Assembly: GCF_900239185.1 (NCBI RefSeq)
Contig: NZ_OENA01000053.1
Coordinates: 122,300 to 186,299 of the forward strand
DNA length: 64,000 nucleotides
Direction of reading: 5' to 3'
Source: Tenacibaculum finnmarkense
Lineage (GTDB): Bacteria; Bacteroidota; Bacteroidia; Flavobacteriales; Flavobacteriaceae
In this document: one piece after another, positions 24,916 to 33,594 of the stretch
Position numbering within the stretch: position 1 is the stretch's first letter
Layout: the number at the start of each line of letters is the position of its first letter
The notes under the pieces: generated by a model
What the model was told of the DNA's origin: nothing
Seen by the model: only the letters and a program-made list of their open reading frames with translations
Database searches by the model: none
Position numbers and translations under genes: made by a program

Positions 24916-25509
24916 ATGAAAGAAATTATAGAAAATAGTTTAGAAAAAGCCATTTCATACACCGCATATAGAACACTTGTAAAAGCGTTGTTAGTGGCTA
25001 AAAAATCAACAGGAAATAACCAATCGGACGATTTATTAAAGTATAGTTTATTAAACGATAAACGCATGAAACGCCTGGACAAAACCATAAAGATATCGGA
25101 AGAAACAATTGCTAAATTAACAGCAGTTAAAGCGCCGCAAACCTGGTTGGTTTTAACAGAGGGTTGGTGTGGTGACGCTGCTCAAAACTTGCCTGTTATT
25201 AATAAAATAGCCCAAATAAATGATGCTATTGACTTAAAAATTGTTTTAAGAGATGAAAACGAAGCATTAATGAATGCTTTTTTAACCAATGGTGGTAAGG
25301 CTATTCCTAAATTAATTGCTTTAGATAAAAACAACGAAGTAGTAGGAACTTGGGGTCCAAGACCTAGTAAGGCTACTAAAATGGTGGCTGATTACAAAGC
25401 CGAGCATGGCGGTTTAGATGCTGAATTTAAAGAATCTTTGCAGGTTTGGTATAATAAAAATAAAGGAATCAATCTTCAAGAGGATATTGTTTCTTTATTT
25501 GAACACTAA
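24916..25509 (+). CDS. thioredoxin-fold protein lacking the CXXC motif
   Basis: A 197-residue cytoplasmic protein. The start MKEIIENSLEKAISY was chosen because the earlier GTG overlaps the promoter. From residue 75 it follows the thioredoxin pattern, with WLVLTEGWCGDAAQNLPVI at about 78-96: the first cysteine is kept but the second is replaced (WCGD instead of WCxxC). A cis-proline-like GGKAIPKLI is at about 128-136. Such WCGD proteins are widespread in Bacteroidetes and annotated as thioredoxin family; one cysteine suggests a role as a monothiol reductase or a binding protein. The first 70 residues are helical and may be a separate domain. Confidence 0.85.
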   Translation: MKEIIENSLEKAISYTAYRTLVKALLVAKKSTGNNQSDDLLKYSLLNDKRMKRLDKTIKISEETIAKLTAVKAPQTWLVLTEGWCGDAAQNLPVINKIAQINDAIDLKIVLRDENEALMNAFLTNGGKAIPKLIALDKNNEVVGTWGPRPSKATKMVADYKAEHGGLDAEFKESLQVWYNKNKGINLQEDIVSLFEH

Positions 25510-25514
25510 TTTTT

Positions 25515-25777
25515 GAAGTATTTGTTTAAATTTTATTTCGTATTATTTTATGACAAGGATTGATTAAAAAAAACTGTCAGTTCGAGTGATTTTTTTCCTT
25601 CAAAAAAAATATATCGAGAATTTTTTAGCATCAAATTCTCGATACAATTTTAATTCCTTTTAGTTATTAAAATGACTCGAATTAACAAGAGCCATTAAAA
25701 AAAAGGGAATAACTACGAAAAAATTAGGCTGTAAAACTGAAATAAAACTTTTTTAGATGAAATTTAAACAGATTCAC
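25515..25777. repeat. degenerate copy of the MITE-like nested inverted repeat (B1)
   Basis: The core runs CTGTCAGTTCGAGTGATTTT ... TATCGAGAA ... TTCTCGATACAATTTTAATT ... AATGACTCGAATTAACA, an outer and inner inverted repeat. The outer ends GTTTAAAT (near 25524) and AATTTAAACAGATTC (to 25777) are eroded versions of the terminal repeats seen at 34114-34408. This 470-base gap between the thioredoxin-fold gene and tRNA-Lys holds this element and the tRNA promoter and no gene. Confidence 0.65.
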
Positions 25778-25923
25778 AAATATTTTTTTGAGTTTTATAA
25801 CGGAATATTCTTGATTATTTTGTTTTTTTAAAAAAATAGTAAAAAATAATAGATAATTAACATGCAGATAATGAGCTTATTCAGATTTTTGCACTAAATT
25901 TATTGATTTTTTTCTCTAAAAAG

Positions 25924-25955
25924 TTTTGTAAAACCGAAAATAGGTTCTATATTTG
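25924..25955 (+). promoter_or_regulatory. promoter of the tRNA-Lys/tRNA-Tyr unit
   Basis: -33 TTTTG at 25924-25928 and -7 TATATTTG at 25948-25955, 19 bases apart: a full match to the Bacteroidetes consensus. The tRNA-Lys starts 26 bases later. Confidence 0.75.
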
Positions 25956-25981
25956 CAACCGCTAAGGAGAAAACAATAATT

Positions 25982-26054
25982 GACCTGGTAGCTCAGTTGG
26001 TAGAGCATCTCCCTTTTAAGGAGAGGGTCCTGGGTTCGAGCCCCAGCCCGGTCA
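25982..26054 (+). tRNA. tRNA-Lys (TTT)
   Basis: A 73-base cloverleaf: acceptor GACCTGG / CCCGGTC with discriminator A, D arm with AGTTGGTAGA, anticodon arm CTCCC-TTTTTAA-type loop giving anticodon TTT, TPsiC arm CTGGG-TTCGAGC-CCCAG. CCA is not encoded. It is followed by its own hairpin and by tRNA-Tyr. Confidence 0.97.
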
Positions 26055-26055
26055 C

Positions 26056-26099
26056 TAAAGCTTCTCTTATATTTATAAGGGAAGCTTTTATTTTTTTTT
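26056..26099 (+). terminator. terminator after tRNA-Lys
   Basis: Stem AAAGCTTC-CTTAT / ATAAG-GAAGCTTT with a short loop and a long T-run; it could also be a processing hairpin between the two tRNAs. Confidence 0.8.
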
Positions 26100-26107
26100 C
26101 TAGCTTT

Positions 26108-26190
26108 GGGGAGATACCAAAGCGGCCAACTGGGACGGACTGTAACTCCGTTGTCTTACGACTTCGCAGGTTCGAATCCTGCTCTCCCCA
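26108..26190 (+). tRNA. tRNA-Tyr (GTA)
   Basis: An 83-base type II tRNA: acceptor GGGGAGA / TCTCCCC with discriminator A, D arm with CCAAAGCGGCCAACTGGG, anticodon loop CTGTAAC giving anticodon GTA, long variable arm, and TPsiC arm GCAGG-TTCGAAT-CCTGC. CCA is not encoded. The long variable arm is expected for bacterial tRNA-Tyr. Confidence 0.97.
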
Positions 26191-26191
26191 C

Positions 26192-26227
26192 AAAACCTCC
26201 ATCATTTACTTGATGGAGGTTTTTTTT
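26192..26227 (+). terminator. terminator after tRNA-Tyr
   Basis: Stem AAAACCTCCATCA / TGATGGAGGTTTTTTTT, six-base loop. It also separates the tRNA unit from the convergent rodA. Confidence 0.88.
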
Positions 26228-26251
26228 GTTTAATAAATAGAAAGAGTGTTT

Positions 26252-27529
26252 TTAAAAATCATATTTCTTGTGCGCATCTAGGCGGATAAAAATAAATAAT
26301 AGTACGGTAAAACCCCATAAAGATGAACCTCCGTAGCTAAAAAAGGGCAGCGGAATACCAATAGTAGGTAATAAACCGATGACCATTCCAATATTTACAA
26401 CAATATGAAAAAATATAATAGAAGCGATGCCGTAGCCATATACCCGCCCAAATTTATTGGTTTGATTTTCTGCTAAATAAATAATTCGATAAAGTAATAA
26501 CATAAATACTATAATTACGGTGGAACTGCCTAAAAAGCCCCATTCTTCGCCTACAGTGCTATAAATATAATCGGTTTCTTGTTCGGGTACAAATTTCCCT
26601 TGAGTTCTGTCGCCTTGTAAAAATCCTTTACCAACTAAACCCCCCGAACTAATGGTTAATTTTGATTGATAGGTGTTATATCCTTTGTTTTTAAGGTCGG
26701 TAGTTTTTCCTAATAAAATATCAAATCGGTCTTTTTGATGTGGTTCTAATACGTTTTCATAGGTATATCCGATACCGTAAATAAATAAGGTTGTAAATAA
26801 GTATAATGATATTATTTTAATTGCATTGAACCTTAAAAATCGCTTGTCTTTATAAAATCCACGAGCAAGTCCTGAGCTAATAAGTAGTAAACAGCTGAAA
26901 AGAATCCAATTTGCACCGAAATAGATTGTTAGAATAAATAAAATAATTGAAACAGTTCCAAAAACAATATAATTTAAGGTTAAACCTTCTCTGTTTAAAA
27001 CGAAAAAGAAAGAGAAGTAAATTAAAACAGAGCCCATATCAGGTTGAAAGGCAATTAGAATAGCGGGTAAAAAGATAAGTAAAAATGCTTTTAATTGATT
27101 TTTAAGTAGTTTAAAATTATATTTTCTATCACTAATTAATTTGGCTAATGCTAGTGCTGTAAATGCTTTTGAAAATTCGGAAGGTTGTAAGCCGATTCCA
27201 CCAAAATTATACCAAGAAGTTGCGCCATTAATTTTTTTTCCGAAGATAAAAACCCCTGCTAATAGCACTAACGAAAGCACGTATAGAACACTAGCGAATC
27301 GTTCGTAAAATTTTGAATTAAAAAAAAGAATCAAAATTATTAGTGGAATACTGAGTCCTATAAAAATAAATTGTTTTCCATATTTGGTTGAAAAATCAAA
27401 AAATTGTCGGGTAGTATCTGTTGATGATGAGGCGTAAATATTCATCCATCCGAAGCCAACAAGCACTACGTATAGTAAAATTAGCAACCAATCGATGTTC
27501 TCAAAAATATTATTTCGTTCCTGACGCAA
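26252..27529 (-). CDS. rodA: rod-shape SEDS peptidoglycan polymerase RodA
   Basis: A 425-residue inner-membrane protein of the SEDS family, the glycosyltransferase that builds the lateral wall in the elongasome. Ten hydrophobic helices are visible. Family motifs are WYNFGGIGLQPSEFSKAF (about 105-122), FQPDMGSVLIY (about 155-165) containing the catalytic-region Asp, and the C-terminal GLLPTIGIPLPFFSYGGSSL. The start overlaps the end of mrdA by 20 bases, so the SEDS polymerase and its PBP2 partner are translated together. It is the last gene of the mre cluster. Confidence 0.95.
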   Translation of the reverse strand: MRQERNNIFENIDWLLILLYVVLVGFGWMNIYASSSTDTTRQFFDFSTKYGKQFIFIGLSIPLIILILFFNSKFYERFASVLYVLSLVLLAGVFIFGKKINGATSWYNFGGIGLQPSEFSKAFTALALAKLISDRKYNFKLLKNQLKAFLLIFLPAILIAFQPDMGSVLIYFSFFFVLNREGLTLNYIVFGTVSIILFILTIYFGANWILFSCLLLISSGLARGFYKDKRFLRFNAIKIISLYLFTTLFIYGIGYTYENVLEPHQKDRFDILLGKTTDLKNKGYNTYQSKLTISSGGLVGKGFLQGDRTQGKFVPEQETDYIYSTVGEEWGFLGSSTVIIVFMLLLYRIIYLAENQTNKFGRVYGYGIASIIFFHIVVNIGMVIGLLPTIGIPLPFFSYGGSSLWGFTVLLFIFIRLDAHKKYDF

Positions 27530-29393
27530 GGCTATCGTTTTTTTTAATTAATTTTTCATATTCTTTTTGAAGACTCATCTTTATCATACGGTTTTCTACA
27601 TATTTTCTTGAAATTTTTCCGGTAAGGTATTTTTCAATCAATAAACTCGTTATTGGTGCTGCTATTGTTGAACCGTATCCTCCATTTTCAACAAAAATAG
27701 CAATGGCAATTTTAGGATCGTCTTTTGGTGCAAAAGCAATAAATATAGAATGGTCTTTTGCTTGTACTTTTTTACCATCGACCATTTTTGTTTTATTTTC
27801 GGAAGTTCCTGTTTTTCCACAAATTTCAATGCCTTTTACTTGGCTTCCTCTTGCGGTTCCGTTGGTAAATACTTCGTGCATTGCTTGAATAGCAATTGGA
27901 AAGTGTTTTGGAGCTATGGTAGTGTGTCTTTTGGCGGTATAAAGAGTGTCTATAATAGCTTTATTATCAATTTTTTTAACAACATGAGGCGTATGAAAAT
28001 AGCCTTTATTAGCTATTGCAGTAGTCATATTCGCCAATTGCATTGGCGTAGTTAGTATTTCTCCTTGACCAATTGCATTTGAAATTGTATAGGTAGCGCT
28101 CCACCTGTTTTTATACCATTTGTTATAAAATGCGGCATCAGGAATAGCTCCTTTTCTTCCAACAGGTAAGTCATATCCTAAAAAATTACCTAAACCAAAG
28201 CTTTCTACGTGTTTGTTCCAGGTATCCATTCCTATTTTTGGATCGCCTGTTTTGTCGATAATTTTTTTATATGTAGTTGCAAAATAACTGTTACACGATT
28301 TTGCAATGGCTGTTTTTAAACGAATAGGTCTTCCTGTAATACCACAATGACACGCCATTAATTGTCTTTTACCTTTACCGTATCTGTATCCATGATGGCA
28401 AAAAACGCCAAAATCTTTATCAATAACCTCTTCTTGCAAACCGATTAATCCGTTGAGTATTTTAAAGGGTGATCCTGGAGGATACATTGCCTGAAGCCCT
28501 CTATCAAAAGTAGGCATATTAATAGTGTCGTTAAATAATTTTACAGAATTGGGCGAGCGTTTTCTTCCAACTAATAAGTTAGGATCATAAGAAGGAGCGG
28601 TTACAAGGGCTAAAATTTCGCCTGTTTTTGGCTCAATTGCTACAATACCACCTCTTTTTCCTGTCATTAAAAGCTCTCCATACGCTTGAAGTTCACTATC
28701 AATGGTTAGGGTTAAATCTTTACCGGTTACCGCAAGGGTGTCGTACAATCCATTTTTGTAAGATCCTGTAATTTTATTTAAATTATTTCTTTTGAAGAAT
28801 TTTCGACCTTTAACACCTCTAAGAATTTTTTCGTATTGTTTTTCAACGCCCATTTTCCCTATCAGCTCTCCTTGCTCATAGTAATTATTTGTTTTTGCTT
28901 TTTGTTCGTTTACCTCGGCAATAAATCCTAAAATATTTGCTGCTGATTTAACAGGATAATCTCTAATAATACGTTTTTGGATATAAAATCCTTTGTATTT
29001 TGGTAGTTTTTCTTGTAGATATGCAAAATCTTCTTTTGCCAATTGTTTTAAAAATACAGAAGGCAACCAACGGGCAAAATTTTCGGCTTTTTTAAAGCGT
29101 TTTTTAAAGCTTTTTACATCGATTTTTAAAAGATTACAAAACTCTAAGGTATCTAAATGAGTTACGTTTTTAGGAACGACCATTACGTCGTACGATAACT
29201 GGTTTGCTACTAATAATTTTCCATTTCGATCATAAATATAGCCGCGTTCAGGATAGTCATATTCAATTTTTACGGCAGAACTTTGTATCGGATTAATATT
29301 TGCACCCTCAATAATTTGCAATTGAAATAACCTTGCTATATAAATGACTCCAACTAGCGTAATTAAAAATAGGAGTAAAAAACTTCGTTTCAT
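27510..29393 (-). CDS. mrdA: penicillin-binding protein 2 (elongasome transpeptidase)
   Basis: A 627-residue class B PBP that cross-links lateral-wall peptidoglycan with RodA. One N-terminal membrane segment (5-23) is followed by the pedestal domain (RGYIYDRNGKLL at about 55) and the transpeptidase domain. Active-site motifs: SPFK with Ser about 308, SCN at about 366, KTGT with Lys about 527. A Cys/His cluster between the first two (FCHHGYRYGKG... and MACHCG) is notable and could bind metal. Length is normal for PBP2. Gene order mreD-mrdA-rodA is standard. Confidence 0.95.
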   Translation of the reverse strand: MKRSFLLLFLITLVGVIYIARLFQLQIIEGANINPIQSSAVKIEYDYPERGYIYDRNGKLLVANQLSYDVMVVPKNVTHLDTLEFCNLLKIDVKSFKKRFKKAENFARWLPSVFLKQLAKEDFAYLQEKLPKYKGFYIQKRIIRDYPVKSAANILGFIAEVNEQKAKTNNYYEQGELIGKMGVEKQYEKILRGVKGRKFFKRNNLNKITGSYKNGLYDTLAVTGKDLTLTIDSELQAYGELLMTGKRGGIVAIEPKTGEILALVTAPSYDPNLLVGRKRSPNSVKLFNDTINMPTFDRGLQAMYPPGSPFKILNGLIGLQEEVIDKDFGVFCHHGYRYGKGKRQLMACHCGITGRPIRLKTAIAKSCNSYFATTYKKIIDKTGDPKIGMDTWNKHVESFGLGNFLGYDLPVGRKGAIPDAAFYNKWYKNRWSATYTISNAIGQGEILTTPMQLANMTTAIANKGYFHTPHVVKKIDNKAIIDTLYTAKRHTTIAPKHFPIAIQAMHEVFTNGTARGSQVKGIEICGKTGTSENKTKMVDGKKVQAKDHSIFIAFAPKDDPKIAIAIFVENGGYGSTIAAPITSLLIEKYLTGKISRKYVENRMIKMSLQKEYEKLIKKNDSLASGTK

Positions 29394-29450
29394 TTCTGAT
29401 ACTTTATGTATTGTTCAATAAATAGTAATAGGGGAGGGTTTTGTATTTTT

Positions 29451-29957
29451 TTATTTTAATTTTTTTCTAAAGATAAAACTTCCTAAGAAATACAATGTTA
29501 ATGTAAAGATACTAGAATATAAGGTGTTTAAAAGCACTTTAGTGATATTGTAAAAACTAAAATTAATCAAACTAAATAAGATAAAGTGATGTACAAGTGT
29601 TAAAATTAATGTGTAATTAAATACCTTATCAAAAGTTTCTAACCGTAAGCTGAATAATAAATAATCAGGTTCGTTTTTTTTAAATATTTTTTTGATAAAA
29701 AACAACCTAATATAGGCAATAAATAAAATTGAAAAAGCGTGTATTCCTCCTGAATTGGAAAAAGCATCTACACCTAAACCTAATAAAAAAGCCAAGCTTA
29801 AAAAAGAAAATCGATCTGATTTTAAAGGATATAAAAAAACAAAACAGATGTATAAATAAGGATTTATATAGCCTAAAAACAAAACATTATTTAATACTAA
29901 TACTTGTAGTAATAATAAAAAAACAAATAAAAAGAGGATGTAAATGGTTTTATTCAT
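29451..29957 (-). CDS. mreD: rod shape-determining protein MreD
   Basis: A 168-residue inner-membrane protein with about five or six helices, low sequence conservation, typical for MreD. The start MNKTIYILFLFVFLL was chosen since it overlaps the mreC stop by 8 bases (ATGAATAA arrangement), suggesting coupled translation; a longer frame to 30005 would run deep into mreC. Residues NNVLFLGYINPYLYICFVFLYPL match the Bacteroidetes family pattern. Role: membrane component of the elongasome that helps MreC. Identity depends mostly on position and topology. Confidence 0.88.
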   Translation of the reverse strand: MNKTIYILFLFVFLLLLQVLVLNNVLFLGYINPYLYICFVFLYPLKSDRFSFLSLAFLLGLGVDAFSNSGGIHAFSILFIAYIRLFFIKKIFKKNEPDYLLFSLRLETFDKVFNYTLILTLVHHFILFSLINFSFYNITKVLLNTLYSSIFTLTLYFLGSFIFRKKLK

Positions 29958-30765
29958 TGTTGTTTTCGATGCTTTTAATTGCCTCTTTATCAAGGTTTGT
30001 AACAATGTAAATATGCCCTAAGTTAGCCATATCATTAAATAATTTAATATCAATAGTATTTGCTGCCGATAATTTTTCAGGTATTTTACGAATACTTCCT
30101 ATAGGAATTCCTTTAGGAAAAATAGTAGATTTTCCGCCTGTAACAATCGTGTCGCCAATTTTTAAAACTGCCTGACGAGGAATATCGGTTAGTTGTACGG
30201 TGTTATAATTGTTACCATTCCACTTTAAAGTTCCGTAATAATTATTGTTTTTAAACCCTGCATTAATTTTACTTTTAGAGTTTAAAATAGATTGAACTCT
30301 TGAATATTTACTACCAACATTGTCGGTAATACCTATAATTCCTTTGCTATTTATAACCGCCATTTCTTTGGTAACTCCATGATTACTACCACGGTTTATA
30401 GTTATAAAATTATCAATATTATTGTAAGGATTGTTATTTATTTTTCCATTGATATATAAAAACTGTTGCGTTGAATTTAACGTATCTATATTGACGGTAT
30501 CAACAATAGTAGCAAGTACTTCTAGTTTATTTTTAAGAATGCTGTTTTCAAGAGAAAGCTCTTTATTGCGGCTTTTTAAATATAGATATTCAGAGAAATT
30601 GGCTGATTTTTCATAAAATCCGCCTGTAATAAAATTTGTAGAGCTGATAAATTTACTTCTATGAAAAGAATGATTGTTGATAATTAATGCAACAGCAATA
30701 ATTTCTAGAAATAGAAAAAACAAGAAGTTTTTATACCTCTGAAGGAAATAAAGAAGCTGTTGCAT
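29950..30765 (-). CDS. mreC: rod shape-determining protein MreC
   Basis: A 271-residue periplasmic protein anchored by an N-terminal membrane helix (about 13-30), then a coiled coil (about 60-90, SRNKELSLENSILKNKLEVLA) and the two beta-barrel domain with GSNHGVTKEMAVINSKGIIG (about 132-151) and GDTIVTGGKSTIFPKGIPIG (about 208-227), the standard MreC pattern. It activates PBP2/RodA. It lies 17 bases after mreB. Confidence 0.94.
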   Translation of the reverse strand: MQQLLYFLQRYKNFLFFLFLEIIAVALIINNHSFHRSKFISSTNFITGGFYEKSANFSEYLYLKSRNKELSLENSILKNKLEVLATIVDTVNIDTLNSTQQFLYINGKINNNPYNNIDNFITINRGSNHGVTKEMAVINSKGIIGITDNVGSKYSRVQSILNSKSKINAGFKNNNYYGTLKWNGNNYNTVQLTDIPRQAVLKIGDTIVTGGKSTIFPKGIPIGSIRKIPEKLSAANTIDIKLFNDMANLGHIYIVTNLDKEAIKSIENNNE

Positions 30766-30782
30766 AAATAATCATTCAAAAT

Positions 30783-31811
30783 TTATTTGATCAATACAGA
30801 TTTGTATTTTTCAAGGTTTTTTAAGGCAATTCCTGTTCCACGTACCACGGCACGTAAAGGATCTTCGGCTACATAAACGGGTAAATCTGTTTTACGAGAC
30901 AAACGCTTATCTAATCCACGAAGCATAGAACCTCCACCGGCTAAATAAATACCACTATTATAAATATCGGCAGCTAATTCAGGTGGTGTTTTTGATAAAG
31001 TTTCCATTACCGCATCTTCAATACGTAATATTGATTTGTCTAACGCCTTGGCAATTTCTCTATAAGAAACCTGTACTTGTTTTGGTTTTCCGCTTAATAA
31101 ATCACGCCCTTGCACCATCATATCATCAGGTGGACTTTCTAAATCTTCGGTAGCAGAACCTATTTGTATTTTAATTCTTTCGGCAGTAGTTTCTCCTACG
31201 TATAAATTGTGCTGCGTGCGCATATAATACATAATGTCGTTGGTAAATAAATCACCCGCAACTTTTACCGATTGATCACATACAATACCCGCAAGTGCAA
31301 TTACTGCAATTTCAGTGGTACCACCACCGATATCAATAATCATATTTCCTTTGGGTTCCATAATATCAATACCAACACCGATAGCTGCTGCCATTGGTTC
31401 GAAAATTAAAAAAATTTCCTTGGCATTCATGTGTCTTCCTGAGTCAATAACGGCACGTTTTTCAACCTCTGTAATTCCTGAAGGAATACAAATAACCATT
31501 CGTAATGAAGGCGGGAAAAATCGTTTTTTTATAGCAGGGATTTGCTTCACAAACTCTTTAATCATCTCTTCGGATGCCTGAAAATCTGCAATTACGCCAT
31601 CTTTCAACGGACGAATTGTTTTTATATTTTCATGAGTCTTCCCTTGCATTCTGCTAGCTTCATGACCGGTAGCAATAATTTTACCAGTTAATCGGTTACG
31701 TGCAACAATAGAAGGGTTGTCAATGACAACCTTTCCATTGTGGATTATAAGTGTATTTGCAGTACCTAAGTCGATTGCAATATCTTCCGTCATAAAATCG
31801 AAGAATCCCAT
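30783..31811 (-). CDS. mreB: rod shape-determining actin MreB
   Basis: A 342-residue bacterial actin that guides lateral wall synthesis. The N-terminal membrane-binding segment MGFFDFMTEDIAIDLGTANT combines an amphipathic start with phosphate loop 1; IDIGGGTTEIAVIAL (about 163-177) is phosphate loop 2, and the adenosine motif YLAGGGSMLRGLDKRL is at about 291-306. All residues expected for ATP hydrolysis are present. A TAAATTTG box lies 40 bases upstream. It heads the mreB-mreC-mreD-mrdA-rodA operon after purH. Confidence 0.97.
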   Translation of the reverse strand: MGFFDFMTEDIAIDLGTANTLIIHNGKVVIDNPSIVARNRLTGKIIATGHEASRMQGKTHENIKTIRPLKDGVIADFQASEEMIKEFVKQIPAIKKRFFPPSLRMVICIPSGITEVEKRAVIDSGRHMNAKEIFLIFEPMAAAIGVGIDIMEPKGNMIIDIGGGTTEIAVIALAGIVCDQSVKVAGDLFTNDIMYYMRTQHNLYVGETTAERIKIQIGSATEDLESPPDDMMVQGRDLLSGKPKQVQVSYREIAKALDKSILRIEDAVMETLSKTPPELAADIYNSGIYLAGGGSMLRGLDKRLSRKTDLPVYVAEDPLRAVVRGTGIALKNLEKYKSVLIK

Positions 31812-31851
31812 ATAAAGTCCGTTGTTTTTACTTGTTTTTAATGTAATATCA

Positions 31852-31859
31852 CAAATTTA
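31852..31859 (-). promoter_or_regulatory. -7 box of the mre operon
   Basis: Minus-strand TAAATTTG (TAnnTTTG), 40 bases before the mreB ATG, in the gap after purH. Confidence 0.5.
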
Positions 31860-31894
31860 ATGAAAATCTGTGGGTAATTTACATTCAATATAAA

Positions 31895-33421
31895 TTAATG
31901 TTTAAAATGTCTTGTTCCTGTAAAAACCATAGAAACATTGTTCTCATTACAGTAATCGATACTTAATTGATCTTTAATAGAACCCCCTGGCTGAATTACA
32001 CTTTGTATTCCTGCATTTTTTGCAATTTCTACACAATCAGGAAACGGGAAAAAAGCATCACTTGCCATTACCGCTCCGTTTAAATCAAAATTGAACGTTT
32101 TTGCTTTGGTAATTGCTTGTGTTAAGGCATCAACTCTACTTGTTTGCCCTGTTCCACCAGCTAACAATTGCTTGTTTTTTACTAAAATAATAGTGTTCGA
32201 TTTGGTGTTTTTACATAGCTTAGAGGCAAATAACAAGTCATCTAACTCATTTTCTGATGGTTTAGTATTTGTAGGATACGATAAATGTTCTAATTTATCG
32301 GTAATCATATCTTTATCTTGTATTAAAACACCATTCAAAGCAGTTCTAACGGTTTGTGTAGGTAAAGCAGTTTCTTTTTGAATTAACAATACCCTGTTTT
32401 TCTTCCCTTTTAAAATAGCTAAAGCATCATCATCAAAAGAAGGCGCGATTACTACTTCACAAAATAATTTATGAATTTCTTCAGCAGTAGCTTTATCTAC
32501 GTTAGTGTTTGAAATTAAAACACCACCAAAAGCAGAAGTAGGATCACCCGCTAAGGCATCGGTATATGCTTGATAAATAGTGTCTCTTTGTGCAAAACCA
32601 CAAGCATTATTATGCTTTAAAATAGCAAATGTTGGCGCTTCTCCTTTAAATTCATTGATTAAAGTTACAGCAGCATCAACATCTAATAAATTGTTGTAGC
32701 TTAATTCTTTTCCGTGTAATTTATCGAACATTGCGTCTAAATCACCAAAGAAATACCCTTTTTGATGTGGGTTTTCACCGTATCTTAAAGTTTTAGAAGT
32801 GGTTTCACTTGCTTTGTAAACAACTTCATCTTCATTAAAATAATTAAAAATAGCGGTATCGTAATGAGAAGAAATATTAAAAGCTTTAGCAGCTAATTTT
32901 TTTCTATCAGAAATTGTTGTGTTTCCGTTAGTTTGAGTAATTAAATTTAAAAAACTTTCGTACTGTTCCATTGATGAAACAATTACCGTGTCTTTAAAAT
33001 TCTTTGCCGTTGCACGGATTAATGAAATTCCACCGATATCTACTTTTTCAATAATATCTTGTTCAGGAGCTCCAGAAGCTACTGTTTTTTCAAAAGGATA
33101 TAAATCAACAATTACTAAATCTAATTGAGGAATGTTATATTCTTTCATTTCAGCAACATCACCATCATGATCTTGACGATTTAAAATACCTCCAAAAACC
33201 TTTGGATGTAATGTTTTTACACGTCCACCTAAAATAGAAGGGTATGAAGTAACCTCTTCAACAGGTACTACATTAATACCTAATTCTTTTATAAAAGTTT
33301 CTGTTCCACCTGTAGAGTAGATAGTTACGCCTAAATCATTCAGTTTTTTTACCACTGGTGCTAATCCATCTTTGTGAAATACTGAAATTAGGGCAGACTT
33401 GATTGTTTTTGTATTGCTCAT
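31895..33421 (-). CDS. purH: bifunctional AICAR transformylase / IMP cyclohydrolase
   Basis: A 508-residue bifunctional enzyme for the last two steps of IMP synthesis. The N-terminal cyclohydrolase domain has ALISVFHKDGL, STGGTETFIKELG, SILGGRVKTLHPKVFGGIL and DIGGISLIRATAKNF; the C-terminal transformylase domain has LRYGENPHQKG, ILKHNNACGFA (Lys-His pair) and MASDAFFPFPD. The start MSNTKTIKSALISVF was chosen because the upstream Met lies at the -7 box. Length fits. It is upstream of mreB, with a promoter of its own. Confidence 0.97.
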   Translation of the reverse strand: MSNTKTIKSALISVFHKDGLAPVVKKLNDLGVTIYSTGGTETFIKELGINVVPVEEVTSYPSILGGRVKTLHPKVFGGILNRQDHDGDVAEMKEYNIPQLDLVIVDLYPFEKTVASGAPEQDIIEKVDIGGISLIRATAKNFKDTVIVSSMEQYESFLNLITQTNGNTTISDRKKLAAKAFNISSHYDTAIFNYFNEDEVVYKASETTSKTLRYGENPHQKGYFFGDLDAMFDKLHGKELSYNNLLDVDAAVTLINEFKGEAPTFAILKHNNACGFAQRDTIYQAYTDALAGDPTSAFGGVLISNTNVDKATAEEIHKLFCEVVIAPSFDDDALAILKGKKNRVLLIQKETALPTQTVRTALNGVLIQDKDMITDKLEHLSYPTNTKPSENELDDLLFASKLCKNTKSNTIILVKNKQLLAGGTGQTSRVDALTQAITKAKTFNFDLNGAVMASDAFFPFPDCVEIAKNAGIQSVIQPGGSIKDQLSIDYCNENNVSMVFTGTRHFKH

Positions 33422-33443
33422 TGTTGTTGTGTTGTTAAGCACG

Positions 33444-33451
33444 CAAAGCTA
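33444..33451 (-). promoter_or_regulatory. -7 box of purH
   Basis: Minus-strand TAGCTTTG, matching TAnnTTTG, ends 22 bases before the chosen purH ATG. Confidence 0.5.
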
Positions 33452-33498
33452 CTAAAACGCTAATGGTTACGCAATAAATATTTTGGATTGTTACCAAA

Positions 33499-33541
33499 CA
33501 AAAACACCTCAAAAATTTGTGTCAATTTTGAAGTGTTTTTT
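33499..33541 (-). terminator. terminator after the GAF-domain gene
   Basis: Imperfect stem AAAACACCTCAAAA / TTTTGAAGTGTTTTT with an 11-base loop, T-rich on both sides. It lies downstream of the GAF gene and before the purH promoter. Confidence 0.7.
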
Positions 33542-33594
33542 AGCTTTAATCCTGTTTAAAAAAGCAGTTTAAAAAGGCACTAAATGTTTTTTCT

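Noticed and set aside
25997..26233. Open frames running across the tRNA-Lys and tRNA-Tyr genes on both strands
   Set aside because: They coincide with the tRNA cloverleaves and terminators; the translated text is that commonly mis-annotated from tRNA genes.
29729..30010. 93-codon + strand frame over mreD/mreC
   Set aside because: Antisense shadow of mreD, Lys/Ile-rich only because of AT-rich codons.
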